Assembly (NCBI GenBank): GCA_949152475.1
Contig: OX424560.1
Coordinates: forward strand, 8,122,001 to 8,186,000
Direction of reading: 5' to 3'
Length of the DNA: 64,000 nt
DNA from: Terebella lapidaria
Lineage: Eukaryota; Annelida; Polychaeta; Terebellida; Terebellidae
This document shows positions 24,288 through 36,445 of the stretch, piece after piece. A program made the position numbers and the translations under genes. The notes under the pieces are model-generated. The model did no database searches. It saw nothing but the letters and a program-made list of their open reading frames with translations, and had not been told where the DNA came from. Every line of letters begins with the position of its first letter. Position 1 is the first letter of the stretch.

Positions 24288-25902
24288 ACTCCTGAACCAA
24301 GGTGGTCAGGTGATCTGTCAACGAGAGCTGCCCCATCAATTGATGAGACAGCGTCTGCCAGTGAGAAAGGCGAGCCTTTTTCACATAAGCTGACCAGACC
24401 GTACCCTGCTTCCGGGAAAGCAGGTGAAGGTTAGGGTCTTCGACCGGGACGGAAGTCTGATGTCCACCCTCGGACTCTACAGTCCGATAGGTGTCGATCG
24501 ACTCAGGTCGAACACGGCTAGTCGGGAATGTCGACTCCGTACGAGCCACATCCTTCTTAGCCGTAACTCCCTTGTTGATCTTGTCGAAAGACTTGACCAA
24601 CGCGGGAGCCACAGGGAGCCGAATCGGCCGACGAACTGGCGCCGACGCGAACCTACCGGTTCCCCGTGAGGGCCCTGGAGCATCGATCGGCAAGTCCATT
24701 CGCCTTGCGACCGACTCCAAAGCCCACCGGAAGTTAGAACCCCCGGCCTGATCGGAAGTCTCATCCTCCGAGGAGGACGACTCCTGATCAGCTTCCACTC
24801 GACCCCCCCGATCGTTGGACCTCACAGGTCCGATCGAAGACCTCGATGACCCCAAGGGTACATCAAAGGACGGGCGAGGGAATGCCTGCTCAGCGATCGC
24901 GCCCGTCCGGCGACTTACATCCGCGTACACAGGACTTGAGTGGCCCTGAGGAACGACCCCAGCACCACCCGCCCGATCGTGCCCTGATCGAGGACCAGGA
25001 GCACGACCGCCAAGTGAAGACTCCCGATCGCACGAACGATCGAGAGCCTCACCCCCAAACAAAGGGAACTCTCCCCCCTCGAACCTCGAGACCGAGGACC
25101 CGAATGAGCCATCCAAGCTGCCCCGCCGATCGAAGCCCGAAGCCTGATCGTCGCCCACCGAGAGGTCGGACGAAGCCTGAGCCACATCGAAAATCGATGT
25201 GGTCTCAGCACCACGGCGCTTAGAGGAAGCACGCTTCCTCTTCTTGGAAGGCCCCGGGGAAGAGACTACGGACCCCTCCACCTCGATCGGCCCCGACTGA
25301 GGGACGACGAAGGTGGAGTGCGGTTCCTTGGCTGCTTTCGCCTTGGCAAGAACTGAAACCTTCTTCTTAGAAGATTTCGACTTCTTGCCAGCAGGGGGAG
25401 CAAGCTCTCCCTGCGACGAAGGGGCAGCCGAAGAACCGGCCGGGACTCCCTGTCCAAGCAGGGAAGAGAGACCCGGCAGGAGGGGACCCTGAAGGGACGA
25501 TAACGACTGTGCAAAGAAAGATTGCACAGCCGCGTTGACCATGTCCTGTGTTAGCCCCAGGGGCTGGCTAACACCGGACGCAATCTGTGCCGTCACAGGC
25601 GGAGTCTCCACCTCCATGGGCGACTGGCGGACTTGCGGAGCCGAAGCTTCCGCAAGCCTCAAAGCATCCCGACGAGCCAACGAGGCTTCGGAATACTTTG
25701 CAGTCGCCTGCACGAAGGAAGAGGGACGCCAGAAACGACACAGATCACACCTCAAATCCTCCATAGATACCGGGCCATGGTCTAAACAGTCGAAACACAC
25801 ACTGTGTTTCTCCCCTCCTCGGAGGGTATTGACCAGACACTTCGGGCATGGACGTTCGTCCATGGCACCGGTACCAAGGGAGGATTGTGAAGTCATGATC
25901 AC
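23797..25902 (-). CDS. DIRS gag-like ORF
   Basis: A frame of 701 codons, first of three in the element. It starts with a Cys-rich segment (CPKCLVNTL, then CFDC and CDLCRFW), continues through long Ser/Pro/Arg-rich low-complexity sequence, and ends in a basic Gly/Lys tail. This layout suits the nucleic-acid-binding gag protein of DIRS elements. Naming rests on position and composition more than on a diagnostic domain. Confidence 0.75.
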   Translation of the reverse strand: MIMTSQSSLGTGAMDERPCPKCLVNTLRGGEKHSVCFDCLDHGPVSMEDLRCDLCRFWRPSSFVQATAKYSEASLARRDALRLAEASAPQVRQSPMEVETPPVTAQIASGVSQPLGLTQDMVNAAVQSFFAQSLSSLQGPLLPGLSSLLGQGVPAGSSAAPSSQGELAPPAGKKSKSSKKKVSVLAKAKAAKEPHSTFVVPQSGPIEVEGSVVSSPGPSKKRKRASSKRRGAETTSIFDVAQASSDLSVGDDQASGFDRRGSLDGSFGSSVSRFEGGEFPLFGGEALDRSCDRESSLGGRAPGPRSGHDRAGGAGVVPQGHSSPVYADVSRRTGAIAEQAFPRPSFDVPLGSSRSSIGPVRSNDRGGRVEADQESSSSEDETSDQAGGSNFRWALESVARRMDLPIDAPGPSRGTGRFASAPVRRPIRLPVAPALVKSFDKINKGVTAKKDVARTESTFPTSRVRPESIDTYRTVESEGGHQTSVPVEDPNLHLLSRKQGTVWSAYVKKARLSHWQTLSHQLMGQLSLTDHLTTLVQEFVDEADLEEGSRANIHAALGVLAGVVHAAERDSAHLGAQLDLTMRDADLRLLDVSATDVAELRGRPLFSGYTYANLSRSDISVMREHLRDEAMAKALLGKSAGSGTGKKTKGQKPAQPQAPHAPASTQPPFRGAQPPPPQGDGKRGGKGGGRFKGKGKASGKK

Positions 25903-26308
25903 ACAAGGGAACTAACCACACACAGTAACAGGGCGGGCAAAATATGCAAACCTGAGACCGCGCTGAAAAAAGAACCCTAAGAGGACTACGAATATATAAA
26001 CTACAGTATACGTATACACAATATATACAGTAGAAAATTAACGTAGAACTATTGATAGATGTAAACAACAAGTACACTATCAAGTACGACGGATGGACGA
26101 TAATAGGGTGAACTGGCTAAACAAATCGCTGACGATCTAGCAAGTAACAAACTATCGACCGATACTTATCCAAATAGACACAAAACGATGTCTATGAACG
26201 TGGCAGGTGAAATTCCGTAAGAATATATCGCAAAAGTCTAGTTTGCAGACTAAATTCTACGAATTCACCGGGAACCAAAATCCAAAGCTGCCAAGCAAAA
26301 ATGGCGGT

Positions 26309-26477
26309 GGACAGAAAAGTGAAGCTTCTGCGCAGCTGCGCGCGCATATGCGCGGCGGTTTTGGCGGCAAAAGGAGCGCTCGAGTCATGCAGGCAGACGA
26401 TCGTGCCTTGCTTTCAGTACGCGAATTTCTATCCAGAACGATCCAAAGGATCGAAAAGGAGCATGTAGTAGTTTAGA
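26309..26477. repeat. DIRS inverted terminal repeat, right
   Basis: The partner of 20161-20329. It lies at the 5' side of the minus-strand coding frames, about 400 bases upstream of the gag frame. Confidence 0.9.
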
Positions 26478-27491
26478 TTGGTGATGTATAAAATAAACTG
26501 CATGCACGCATAAGGCGTCACACTAATTTTCACGGGCATATCAGTTTCATATATTGCGGCATAATGGTAACTTTCAATCTTGAAACACCATCGGTTTAAC
26601 GAACATCAGAATCAAATGTCCTTTTTTAAACAATGATAAAGGTCTAAGTATCCGCATTCTGTATAAAATGTGATCACTTGAGGTCTCATACAATGATGAT
26701 GATGCGTACTTTACCAGATAACCTACACATGGCTATGGTTGTCTGCATGAGAACTGTGTTTGATGGCTTGCAGGAACGTCAGGGCACACAGATGTGAAAC
26801 AATTATCCGCCCATTTAAACACCGTGATGAATACAGTTCAAACAACACGTGGAAAACTGAGTCCAAACATGTTATACAGGGCACTGGGTATCAGAAGAGA
26901 CTTAGTCAAGTGTGCTTTATTACGATACTGCAGGAGGCAACACATTTCCCAAATGGCAGAAGATGTTATCAGGTGCAAGTCAATACTTGTGGATAGCCGA
27001 TAATGTCATGTGAATCTATATGTGAATCAAAATCACCGCATGTGCTCTATATCTATATTGTAAAACAGAATCAACGAGCCTGCGAACGCTACTTGCCAAA
27101 CCACATACTTTTGTGAATATACAGTTTTGATGACATGTATTGGCCTATTAGCATTTCACGTTTATCGAACCACAATAAATTAACATAATACTGTATTTTC
27201 CCAGTTGACTGATGAATATTCCAATGTTATCTGAACATTATGTATGACATAAATTTTCAAGACTTTGTGTCCTTCATGGTATAGAAAAGATCGGAATGCC
27301 CTTTGATATCTGTGGCGTGTGTAGAATGAGAATAAATCATTTACATGTACTCACTATATAACCATCCAAACGCGTGGTTTAAATTGATATTTACTCGTTT
27401 TATTTCATTCAACTTTATTTCATTCAACTAGATGAAAACTATATGTGAAGATATACTGTATTCTCTCTGCAAATAAGGTACATTTCGTCAC

Positions 27492-28444
27492 TAGGGGTGT
27501 ACGGCGCCCAAGTCGTTAGTTTCCACCGTTTAACTAAACAGCATAAACGGCCGTTTGTTCCATTTGAAAAGGGATCGTTTCTTTTTCTCCCTCTCAAAGA
27601 TGTGTGAGTGGTAGTTTATAAACTTGACTGTTAACTTATTTGCAAAAGATGAATTTGACTGTGAATTGGCAATTTTCTGCATTTTGTTTCACATGAACAT
27701 ATGGCGGTGACAGAGGCATGTACATACGCGTGTATATTTTTGAAATCAACTGACAACCAATCTAACTAGTGGAGTGGTCTATTAGGTATTGTCGTGTGTC
27801 TTCTACATTCGTGTTTGATATTTATTCAGGCATATAGATACAAGCATTTAAAGTATGGAGAAGGGCGAGTCAGAAATCCGCACTCATGCCATTATTTATG
27901 GCATTATTATCCACTGTCAGAAATACTGTCATAAACAGATGAAGAAAAGCATGGCATGCATGAGGTTAATAGTTGTACTGGTGATTGCCGGATATTGGGA
28001 GATTCCTTATATCCAAACAGATACCCCATCCTCATATTATATAGATTTAATCAAATCCAAATAGCATGAGAAGCAGAACAATTATAATGTTATGTTCAAT
28101 CCAGAACATAGAAGTCAACATAGAAGTGTAGGTTATACGTATTTTATGTTATCACTGCTGTGATTCCATCTTTCATCATACCAGGTGGAAATTATCTGGT
28201 TTGGTGGAACTATGTACGTCGCTTTTCCCAGCGCAGAGTCAACCTTTTTGGTCAGCGACGAACTACATGTGAATAAACATGAAATCAATTGCCAGTTTAC
28301 GATCAATAATGAACACTTGACAATGCACCACCATCAAACACCTACACTAGTACATCTTTGAATGTCCCTTTTTAAACAGGATAAACGGCCGGTTATACCG
28401 TTTAGTTAAACGGCGGAAACTAACGGCTCGGTCGTACATCCCTA
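27492..28444 (+). mobile_element. non-autonomous TIR element, unit 2
   Basis: The unit 2 copy of the 14748-15680 element, 953 bases, with the same terminal inverted repeats plus a small extra block (GGCGCCCAAGT) just inside the left end. Confidence 0.6.
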
Positions 28445-30669
28445 CTATGGTAAATGCATTTGCACCTGAAAATATCGATATGGGTTCAAAACTGAATGAG
28501 TATCTGGTTTACTGCACCAGAACTGTAATAAAACTGCACCATGATCAATATCAAAACCAACTGAGTAATTAAAACTTGGGTCTGAAGTTATTTTTTGCCA
28601 AATCCTGGCATAACATCCCAACCAACTGATATGACGAAAATGTTTCTGCTAAAGCAAATCCTGATGGTAGGATCTTACATGATAAGTTCTGAACGACCTT
28701 TCTACATAAGTGTCATTTATTATCAACCTGAAACATCCAATATCACACAAATTTCACTACTTGATCTTTCATGGTAGAATTTTGATTCCGACGTATTTTT
28801 CTTACCGACTTGTACTTTCTGACCCATTTGTATAGACTTTTTTTTCTTTTCGTCTGTTACATGATCGTTGATCATATTTCACAGTCGTTTAAAAGGTGTT
28901 CACTGAATGTGTCAACTACACAATGGTGTGGGCTAACAACCCATATCATATGTAAAATATGTAAAAAGGTCATATGCCCTTGAGGCCTGAATGGACGGTC
29001 GCGATACTCAACATATTTCACATAGATGTTGTGGCCTTCATACAGACTGCATTCAAGTGTTCACATAACAACATATACATTCAGTACATGCAGACGTGAA
29101 ACAATTATTCGTCCATTCAGACACCACGCACAAAAAAGTCCAATCCACTCGTGACAATTCAAGTTCAACTTGTCACACCTGCCGCCGAACATCAGAGAGA
29201 TTTAGTTAAGTGTGTTTGATTACAATACTACGGGAGACACGTGTGTGCGAATGACAGGAATGTTTCTTCACTCCAGATGAAGAAATAGCCATAATGGTAG
29301 GACGGAAGATACAGGGAATGCAATAACGACGCCATGTGTTCATCATCCGAAGGGGAAACAAACGGAATATACAGGTGGATACACATGAAATCAAAACCAA
29401 AGATTATGTATTCCGAGCAAATAAATTGATCAATTCTATAATGATATGGAAATAAGGAGCAAATAAGGTGTTTCAGAAAAAGTGAGCATTTCTTGTTCAC
29501 GTGTTGTACCAGTCATGAGTTTAGGTAACAGGGTTATGTGCTTGTATTTCTCTGTGTTGTGTCTGCATGCTGGAAGGTATTCTAATAATCTAGCATAAAC
29601 ACACTTTTTAAAGTAAAAAAAACCCCACAATTTTCTAGTCCAAATTGTGTCCTTGGTATTCATGTTGGTAAGCCCACTCTTATCACGATACAAAATATGC
29701 ACAGGATGGGTCTACCCTCACAAAAGGGGGAAGAATAAGTTTTGTTTTGCAGGAGATGAAATTGACAGGTACCCTGAAAGTCTATTTGTTATGAATTCTT
29801 GTTGATCATTCATGGAAATATGCAATGTAACAGAAAATACTGATATTTAGACGATCAAATCGCAAAAACACGAACATTTATACAATGTGCAATAATAAGG
29901 CACCTTAAAAGAACTTACCAGTGACTCGGTGACGCGTTCAAATGCCCTATCGGGACACTCCAAAAGGTCTGCCTCCAGCAAACCCGGAAATTATACTGAG
30001 GGTTGCAGGGAGTAATTCCCTTGATCACGGTGACAATACAACCACAATCAAACACATTACGTTATCTGTAATGTATCGTTATCTGTCTCGTAAGAACACC
30101 CGGAGTTGGAGATACTTAAAAACCGCCGGGGCCTTCAATCGAGGAAATACGCTAATATTAAGTAACAATTATTTAAAATGGTAATATGTAGATGCAATAG
30201 CATAACAATACTCAGTCATACAACATAGTCATTTATCAAACGAACCAAGGTTTCAAAAGACCTCCATATACTAATAGAATTGAATGAATATCAAAGGACG
30301 CTTGTGCTTTATAGGTCAATTACACCTAGGCACAGATTGATGGGGCACCAAAACCTGGAACAAACTTCCCGTGGCGGATTCGAATATAGAAAAACAACGA
30401 GAGAGTCATGTGTAACAGGGTTCGAAGCTTGTTGCGGAGATTACGTAAATTGATGGATGACTATGCGAATCGATCACTTTGTTTTCAGGTCTAAATGTGG
30501 ATGCTTTGACCTTGAGATGTTCCAGTGTCACATGTGCAATAGCAATGGTATAAATAGGGGGTGTACCTCCTGCAACGGGTGGCTAACTCGCTGGCATTTA
30601 CCTAAAGCCCCCAACGCAAGGGTGAAAGGAATCATTTCCTTTTGATATTACTCATAGTGTGTTCCCAGA

Positions 30670-30755
30670 GGAATGAATGAATACAGTTTAACGACACTTT
30701 GGGCTGAACAAGCGCTATTTCAGTACCAAGCCAAATATAAATCATGATGAATGTG
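30670..30755 (-). mobile_element. LINE/SINE tail-like block, unit 3
   Basis: The counterpart of the unit 1 and 2 blocks, with the same (GAAT)n tail and TTTAACGACACTTTGGG core. Confidence 0.55.
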
Positions 30756-32264
30756 CAGAGAACAATATGTATCAAACCGTACATGTTTATTCAGTGACAG
30801 GTAAATCCTACAAGATTTGTTTTCCCAGAAGTATTGTGTTCTGAAAATTGAACAAACGTTATCCACAATTTCATGATGGCGTTGGCGAGAGGTTCATGAC
30901 AATAAGCATATCTTTCTCAATATACCTCACATAAATATCACAGTTCACCAATGATAGGCAATACGTTTTTTTTCGAAATTGAGATTCCAAACATGACACA
31001 TTATTTTTGAAATAATGATATTGGCAACAACATCTCTTCATTTGTATTTACTGAGAGAGTAAAAGCTTTTCCCGGAAGTTAGTTGGTGCCAATTCCTGTT
31101 ATAACACCCCGTCAAGACACAACACGGCCTGTTTTATAGCAAACAAAATGGACAAAAATGTGTAGTTATCAAGAGTTGACTTGATCTTTCATTATAATGA
31201 ACTGTTCACGAACATCAATATTATTGAAAAGGGGTAAATGTACTGCCAAATATACCAGCAATATGGATGCCAACAAACTAACAACTTCTGAACATGACCC
31301 GAATACTTGCTGACTACTTGCTGACTATTGTTGCTGCTGAGCGCCATGTAATAAAGCAAAAGACACATTTTATAGAAGTGACTCATTGGCTGTGAAGTTG
31401 AAACATTATAATTTTCATTTGCATGTATTTGTGGATTTCCGATCCAGGTTAATCTGCTTAAAGGTTATGAACCATTTCTCGGACACACCCAATCATTCCA
31501 AGGAAATGCTCATTCACCCGCTCATTTTTAAGAATTCTACCTACTCGTATACATGCTTATTATGCAAGCACGTCTTGTAGTGCTATATTTATAAGTCATG
31601 CTATATTTATCAATCAAGTCATGCTATATTTATCATGCTTTCATGTTTCTCTGAGACAAATATCTATTTCAAAACAATGGAAACTCTCTAAAGACTACTT
31701 GTTTGTTAACATTAGAAAAACTAAATTCACTATCATATTCACTCTTCGAAAAATCGTTATCCGGTGAAATATGATAGCTATTACACAGCCGAGAGCCGCG
31801 ACAATCATAACCGATGTGTATATGATCTGATACCATTTTATGTGTGTGTGATTCAACTTGCGCCCCTCAGGCCCCACACCGGAGACGAGATGTTTAAGAT
31901 TAGCAGACTTACGGCTGTGATATTGACTCAATTTGACAAGATAGGTTTGATAACTTACGAGTATTTTTGATGTATATATTTTTTTCTCATCTCTGGAGGT
32001 CGGGCTTCCATATGCAAATGACTAACATTAAAACGGATATATACATGGGGTGGCTTTAGTTTTACAAATGAGGTGGAACAAGTTCCGTTTGACTCGGATG
32101 AAATTGATAGGTACAGAAAAACACTTTATTGTCATATTCCTCCTGATGAGGAGCTACTTGTGCTGATATATGCTTAATTTACACTAACTTTATCATGCTT
32201 TCATGCATACCCTCAGCCACGGAGGGTACCCCCCATATTCAGGGTCAGTCCGTTCAATTACTCG

Positions 32265-32425
32265 CTTATTGTTTGGGCGATTCCAAGTCTTGGTTCGTTG
32301 GATACTGTTCATTGCGTGGTCAGTTTGGTCATAGCTCTCGTATATCTACTGTAAAACATTTTGTACAACCCCAATATTGACGAATAAACTGACTGACTGA
32401 TTGATTGATTGATTGATTGAGTGAA
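32265..32425 (+). repeat. TGAT-tailed short element, unit 3
   Basis: The counterpart of 12895-13035, with a longer (GATT)n tail and a shortened poly-C tract upstream. Confidence 0.45.
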
Positions 32426-33807
32426 TAATTGTTCAAACATGAATACAAATCTTTTATGGACATGGTTTATAACATTCTGCCGAGGCGTTTCTCTCAACAT
32501 CAGTCATGAAGGGACTAGTGACCCGTTCTAACGCCCTTAAGGAGACATTCCACATGCATTCTCCTCCAGTAAACCCGGAAATTATACCCAGGGGTGCTTT
32601 AAGTAATTCCCTTGTTCACAGTGACAATGCAAACATAATATCCTGGTGCAGCGTGGTTTCAAATTCCTATATATAAGTCTATGACCGAATGAAGGGTGTA
32701 ATATCGAACCGTTATTTTTGAGTCTCGGGAATATATACATCTAAACATTTTGCTCCGAAAGAAAAAATACTATCAATGTACAATGTATAATATCATGAAA
32801 TGCATGCACGCATAAGGTGTCACACTAGTTTACACGGACATATCATTTTCATATATTGCGGCATAATGGTAACTGTCAATCTTGAAACACCATCGGTTTA
32901 ACGAACATCAGTATCAAATGTCCTTTTTAAACACTGATAAAGGTCTAAGTATCCGCATTCTGCATGTTCTGTGTAAAATGTAATCACTCGAGTTCTCATA
33001 GAATGATGCTGATGCGCACTTCACCAGATAACCGACACGTGGCTATGGTGATCTGCATGAGAACTGTGTTTGAGGGCTCCGAGGAACGCGAGCAGTCAGG
33101 ACACATAGATGTGAAACAATTATCCGCCCATTTAAACACCGTGATGAATACAGTTCAAACCACACGTGGAAAACTGAGTCCAAACATGTTGTACTGGGCA
33201 CTGAGCATCAGAGACTTAGTCAAGTGTGCTTTATTAAGATACTGCAGGAGGCAACACATTTTCCAAATGACAGGCGATGTCATCAGGTGCAAGTCAATAC
33301 TTGTGGATAGCCTCTAATGTTATGTGAATCTTTATGTGAATCCAAATCACCGCATGTGCTCTATCTATATATTGAAAACAAAATCAAAGATCCTGCAAGA
33401 GCTACTTGCCAAAACCACATACTTTTGTGAATATACAGTTTTGATGACAAATATTGGCCTTATTAGCAATTCACGTTAATTGAACAACATTCAATTGAGA
33501 TTGTATTTTCCCAGTTGACTGATAAATATTTCAATGTTATCGGAACATCATGTATGACATAAATTTGCAAGACTTTGTGACCTTCATGGTATCTAGAAAA
33601 GATCGGAATTCCCTTTCATATCTGTGGCGTGTGTGGAATGAAAATAAATCATTCACATGTACTGACTATATAACCATTCAAAAGCGTGGTTTAAATTGAT
33701 ATATATTCGTTTTAATTCATTCACTCTTTCGGGCAGTGATGATGTTGATGAGAACTATATGTGAAGATATACTGTATTATCTCGGCAAATGAGGTACTTT
33801 TTGTCAC

Positions 33808-34135
33808 TAGGGGTGTATGACCGTTAGTTCAGTTTGGAACAGTTTAACTAAACGGCACAAACGGCCGTTTGTTCCGTTTGGAAAGGGATCATTTCTTTTT
33901 CGCCCTCTCAAAGATGTGTTAGTGTCGGTATTCTATGAATTTGACTGTGGATTGGCAATTATCTGCATTCTGATTCACACGAACATATGGCAGTGACAGA
34001 GGCGTGTATATTTGCGAAATCAACTGACAACCTACCTACCTATCTGACTATGGTCTATTAGGTATTGTCGTGTGTCTTCTACATTCATGTTCGATATTTA
34101 TTCAGGCATATGGATCCAAGAATTGTTAGTATGAA
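33808..34135 (+). mobile_element. non-autonomous TIR element, unit 3, truncated
   Basis: Only the left third remains: TAGGGGTGTATGACCG and the AACGGCCGTTTG block are present, and the element is cut at about 34136 where a LINE copy begins. The right terminus is missing. Confidence 0.6.
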
Positions 34136-35148
34136 AGAAGAAGAAATAAAGCTTAACGGCACTTTGGGCTCAAGAAGGCCATTTCAGTGCCAAACAAAGA
34201 TATAAAAGTAGTATCAAGAATGATAAAATCGCAAGTTCTACAATTAAAAATTTGTAGTGAACAGTAAAAGCTTACAAGGTTAGTGGTGAAGAATTGATGA
34301 CTAGATCTAGATTCAAAGGAATTGACTAGATTTGTATGTATTTAAACACGGATCGACATTGTGGACAGGTTTTATTGTGATCAATGACTATACATAATTT
34401 ACAAACAATAAAACCCTAAAACACATAAACATGTAAATGTCCGGGTAATGGGTGGGTGGGAAGTTAAAACAGCAAAAGCACAAGTGACCGTGGCAATGAT
34501 TACTGGACGTATATATAGTGAAGTTAATTGAAGCGTGTCGTGACGGCTACCCCCTGACCGAGAGTACAACACCGGTCCTCGGTTAAATCGGTCTACACAT
34601 AGACCAGACTTAAACACGGAGCTTACAAGGTTAGTGGTGAAGAATTGATGACTAGATCTAGATTCAAAGGAATTGACTAAATTTGTATGTATAAAAATAG
34701 AAATATACCCCAATTTCCCGAAGGAAATTGAGGACTTTATAAATATTAAAATCATTGAATAAATCAACGGTCAGCCACTCTCGACAGGGCACACACACAG
34801 CGGCCTCCTCCCCACGGAGCAGTTAACCCTGAGTAAGGTATGTATGCCCTATACGAGCCCGTGACATGACCAGTTGATCACGCCTGGACATTTCGTTTAT
34901 TGGGGTACAACAACCGAGCGTTGGTTTGACTTTGTGTAATTTGTTATCAACCTGCTCATCCCAGAATGACTGGCATTCTGCGTACAAATACGTGTGGATG
35001 AGCAGCTTGAAATCAGAATGTGGCACCCTGGAAAATGTGACGTCCAGATCAAGAGCTGCCCTGGCAGCCTTGTCGGCACGCTCATTCCCAGGAATGTCCA
35101 CATGACTGGGTACCCAACAAAATACTACAACTTTATGCATTTGAAAAA
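34136..35148 (-). mobile_element. rearranged LINE copy
   Basis: The 3' part of the same LINE family as 61947-63290, tail at the left, ending at the right in the GCATTTGAAAA region. Internal changes: about 100 bases missing near 34760 relative to the 62160 copy, and a 280-base foreign segment (34341-34620) flanked by a 71-base duplication of LINE sequence (34270-34340 and 34621-34691). It joins unit 3 of the array on one side and an older unit on the other, and no clear target duplication is seen. Confidence 0.8.
34341..34620. mobile_element. 280-base insert within the LINE copy, unknown type
   Basis: Non-LINE sequence beginning TTTAAACACGGATCG and ending CTTAAACACGGA, so its two ends share an 11-base direct repeat. 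It is bounded on both sides by the same 71 bases of LINE sequence, differing at one position. There is no coding capacity. It could be a SINE (a GC-richer block at about 34535-34600 is faintly tRNA-like) or filler from template switching. Confidence 0.45.
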
Positions 35149-36445
35149 TGCTGTGAGAATATTTTGAACAATTTAACTGATTTAGAAGCTCAGGTTTTAG
35201 CATAAATATTACATTCCAACAGTAATAAAATGATATTTCTAGAGAATATAATATCTCTGATATCGAGACGCACAAAATAATTATGCTGCGACACAATGCA
35301 TCTTCATCGCACCAAACTTGAAAAATAAACTGCACCAGGTTCAATACCAAACACCCAACGAGTAACAGCATCAGTTAGGTTATTTGTTGTCAATTCCTGT
35401 CATAACATCCCAACCAACGCACAACGTGGGGCTTTTCAGGGTGGAGATATATGAGAAAATGTTTTTGCCAAACCAAGTCCAGTTGATAAGAATTTGCATT
35501 AATAATGAACTGTCTACATGTACATGAGTGTCATTTATTATCAGCCCTATCCAGTATCCAAGGAATACGATGATTTGATTTTTTCTGACAATATTTTCCA
35601 AGATCAATTTCGTACATACTCATATTGTAACAAATATTGTTCTGAAACATAATTATATTTTCCATTATTTTGAAACACAACTCGTTCAACAAATGTCAAC
35701 CGAATGTTTTATTTACACATTGATGGGGACCAGCAATCTACTCCGATGCTTGTTTTACTGGTGTCACATCCGGTGACCTTCGTGAAAAAAATGCAGTCAA
35801 TGGCTTTGAAGTCAGTAGGTACACATTTGAAACAATTACCCGTTCAGAAGGCACAGTGATTGGAACATTAAAATCCAAATTCAACCATGTCATACACAAG
35901 ACTAAGGGGCAGAAATATCCGGTCAAGTGTGTTTTAATACGATTCTGTGGGAGGCAATGATTCACAGCAAAAGTCACATTTTCACGAATGACATGACTGT
36001 CAATAGATACAAGTATATTCGTGTGGGTGGATTTATATTAACTTTATGTGACTCGAGATAAGGAGATAAGGCGACTGTGAGGCAAGCCATAAAGGTAAAA
36101 AGACAGGGCTGAGATGCTCAAAGCTCACGCACAAATTGTTTGTATGATGTCGATTACAAATTAATCAGAGGGTAGTGAGAGGGAATATGCATTCGTATGC
36201 AGTATGTGTTTTGATGTAGCTGTATGACTGAATTTACAGTAGCAGTATTTTGAAGTGAGAATTGTGAGAGAGACGGAAAATTTAATTTTTGGCGATAAGT
36301 AGATTATTCATTAATGTCATATATCTTATGTTCAAAGTATCCATATCTTAGCACAGACACTGATTGCAAGCAATAATATTTGATTTTGCGTTAACGACTT
36401 ATGAATTTTACATCTACATGTCTCTAATGACTGTTGATGGCATTA

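Larger units (their letters stand above)
20115..26499 (-). mobile_element. DIRS-type tyrosine-recombinase retroelement, looks whole
   Basis: A 6385-base element, minus strand, inserted in array unit 2; the empty site is seen in units 1 and 3. Parts: inverted terminal repeats (20161-20329 and 26309-26477, seemingly identical), an internal complementary region near its 3' side (20393-20495), and open frames for gag, for reverse transcriptase/RNase H/methyltransferase, and for tyrosine recombinase. There is no long direct terminal repeat and no target duplication, as usual for DIRS. It is GC-richer than its surroundings. It looks whole with no obvious break, and the matching inverted repeats and open frames imply a young insertion. 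Confidence 0.92.
17320..30070 (+). repeat. array unit 2, interrupted by a DIRS element
   Basis: The same unit as 10653-17319, but with two private insertions: a 58-base LINE tail at 17534-17591 and a 6385-base DIRS-type element at 20115-26499. Removing these and the 15-base target duplication leaves about 6.3 kb, matching unit 1 without R2. It lacks part of the block that follows TTGTTGCGGAG in units 1 and 3 (a deletion of about 60 bases near 17776). Confidence 0.88.
30071..34135 (+). repeat. array unit 3, truncated
   Basis: This follows units 1 and 2 closely for about 4.1 kb, then stops inside the TIR element where a LINE copy begins at about 34136. It carries neither R2 nor the DIRS element nor the 58-base LINE tail, so it supplies the empty site for all three. 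A deletion of about 20 bases relative to unit 1 is visible near 30840. Confidence 0.85.
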
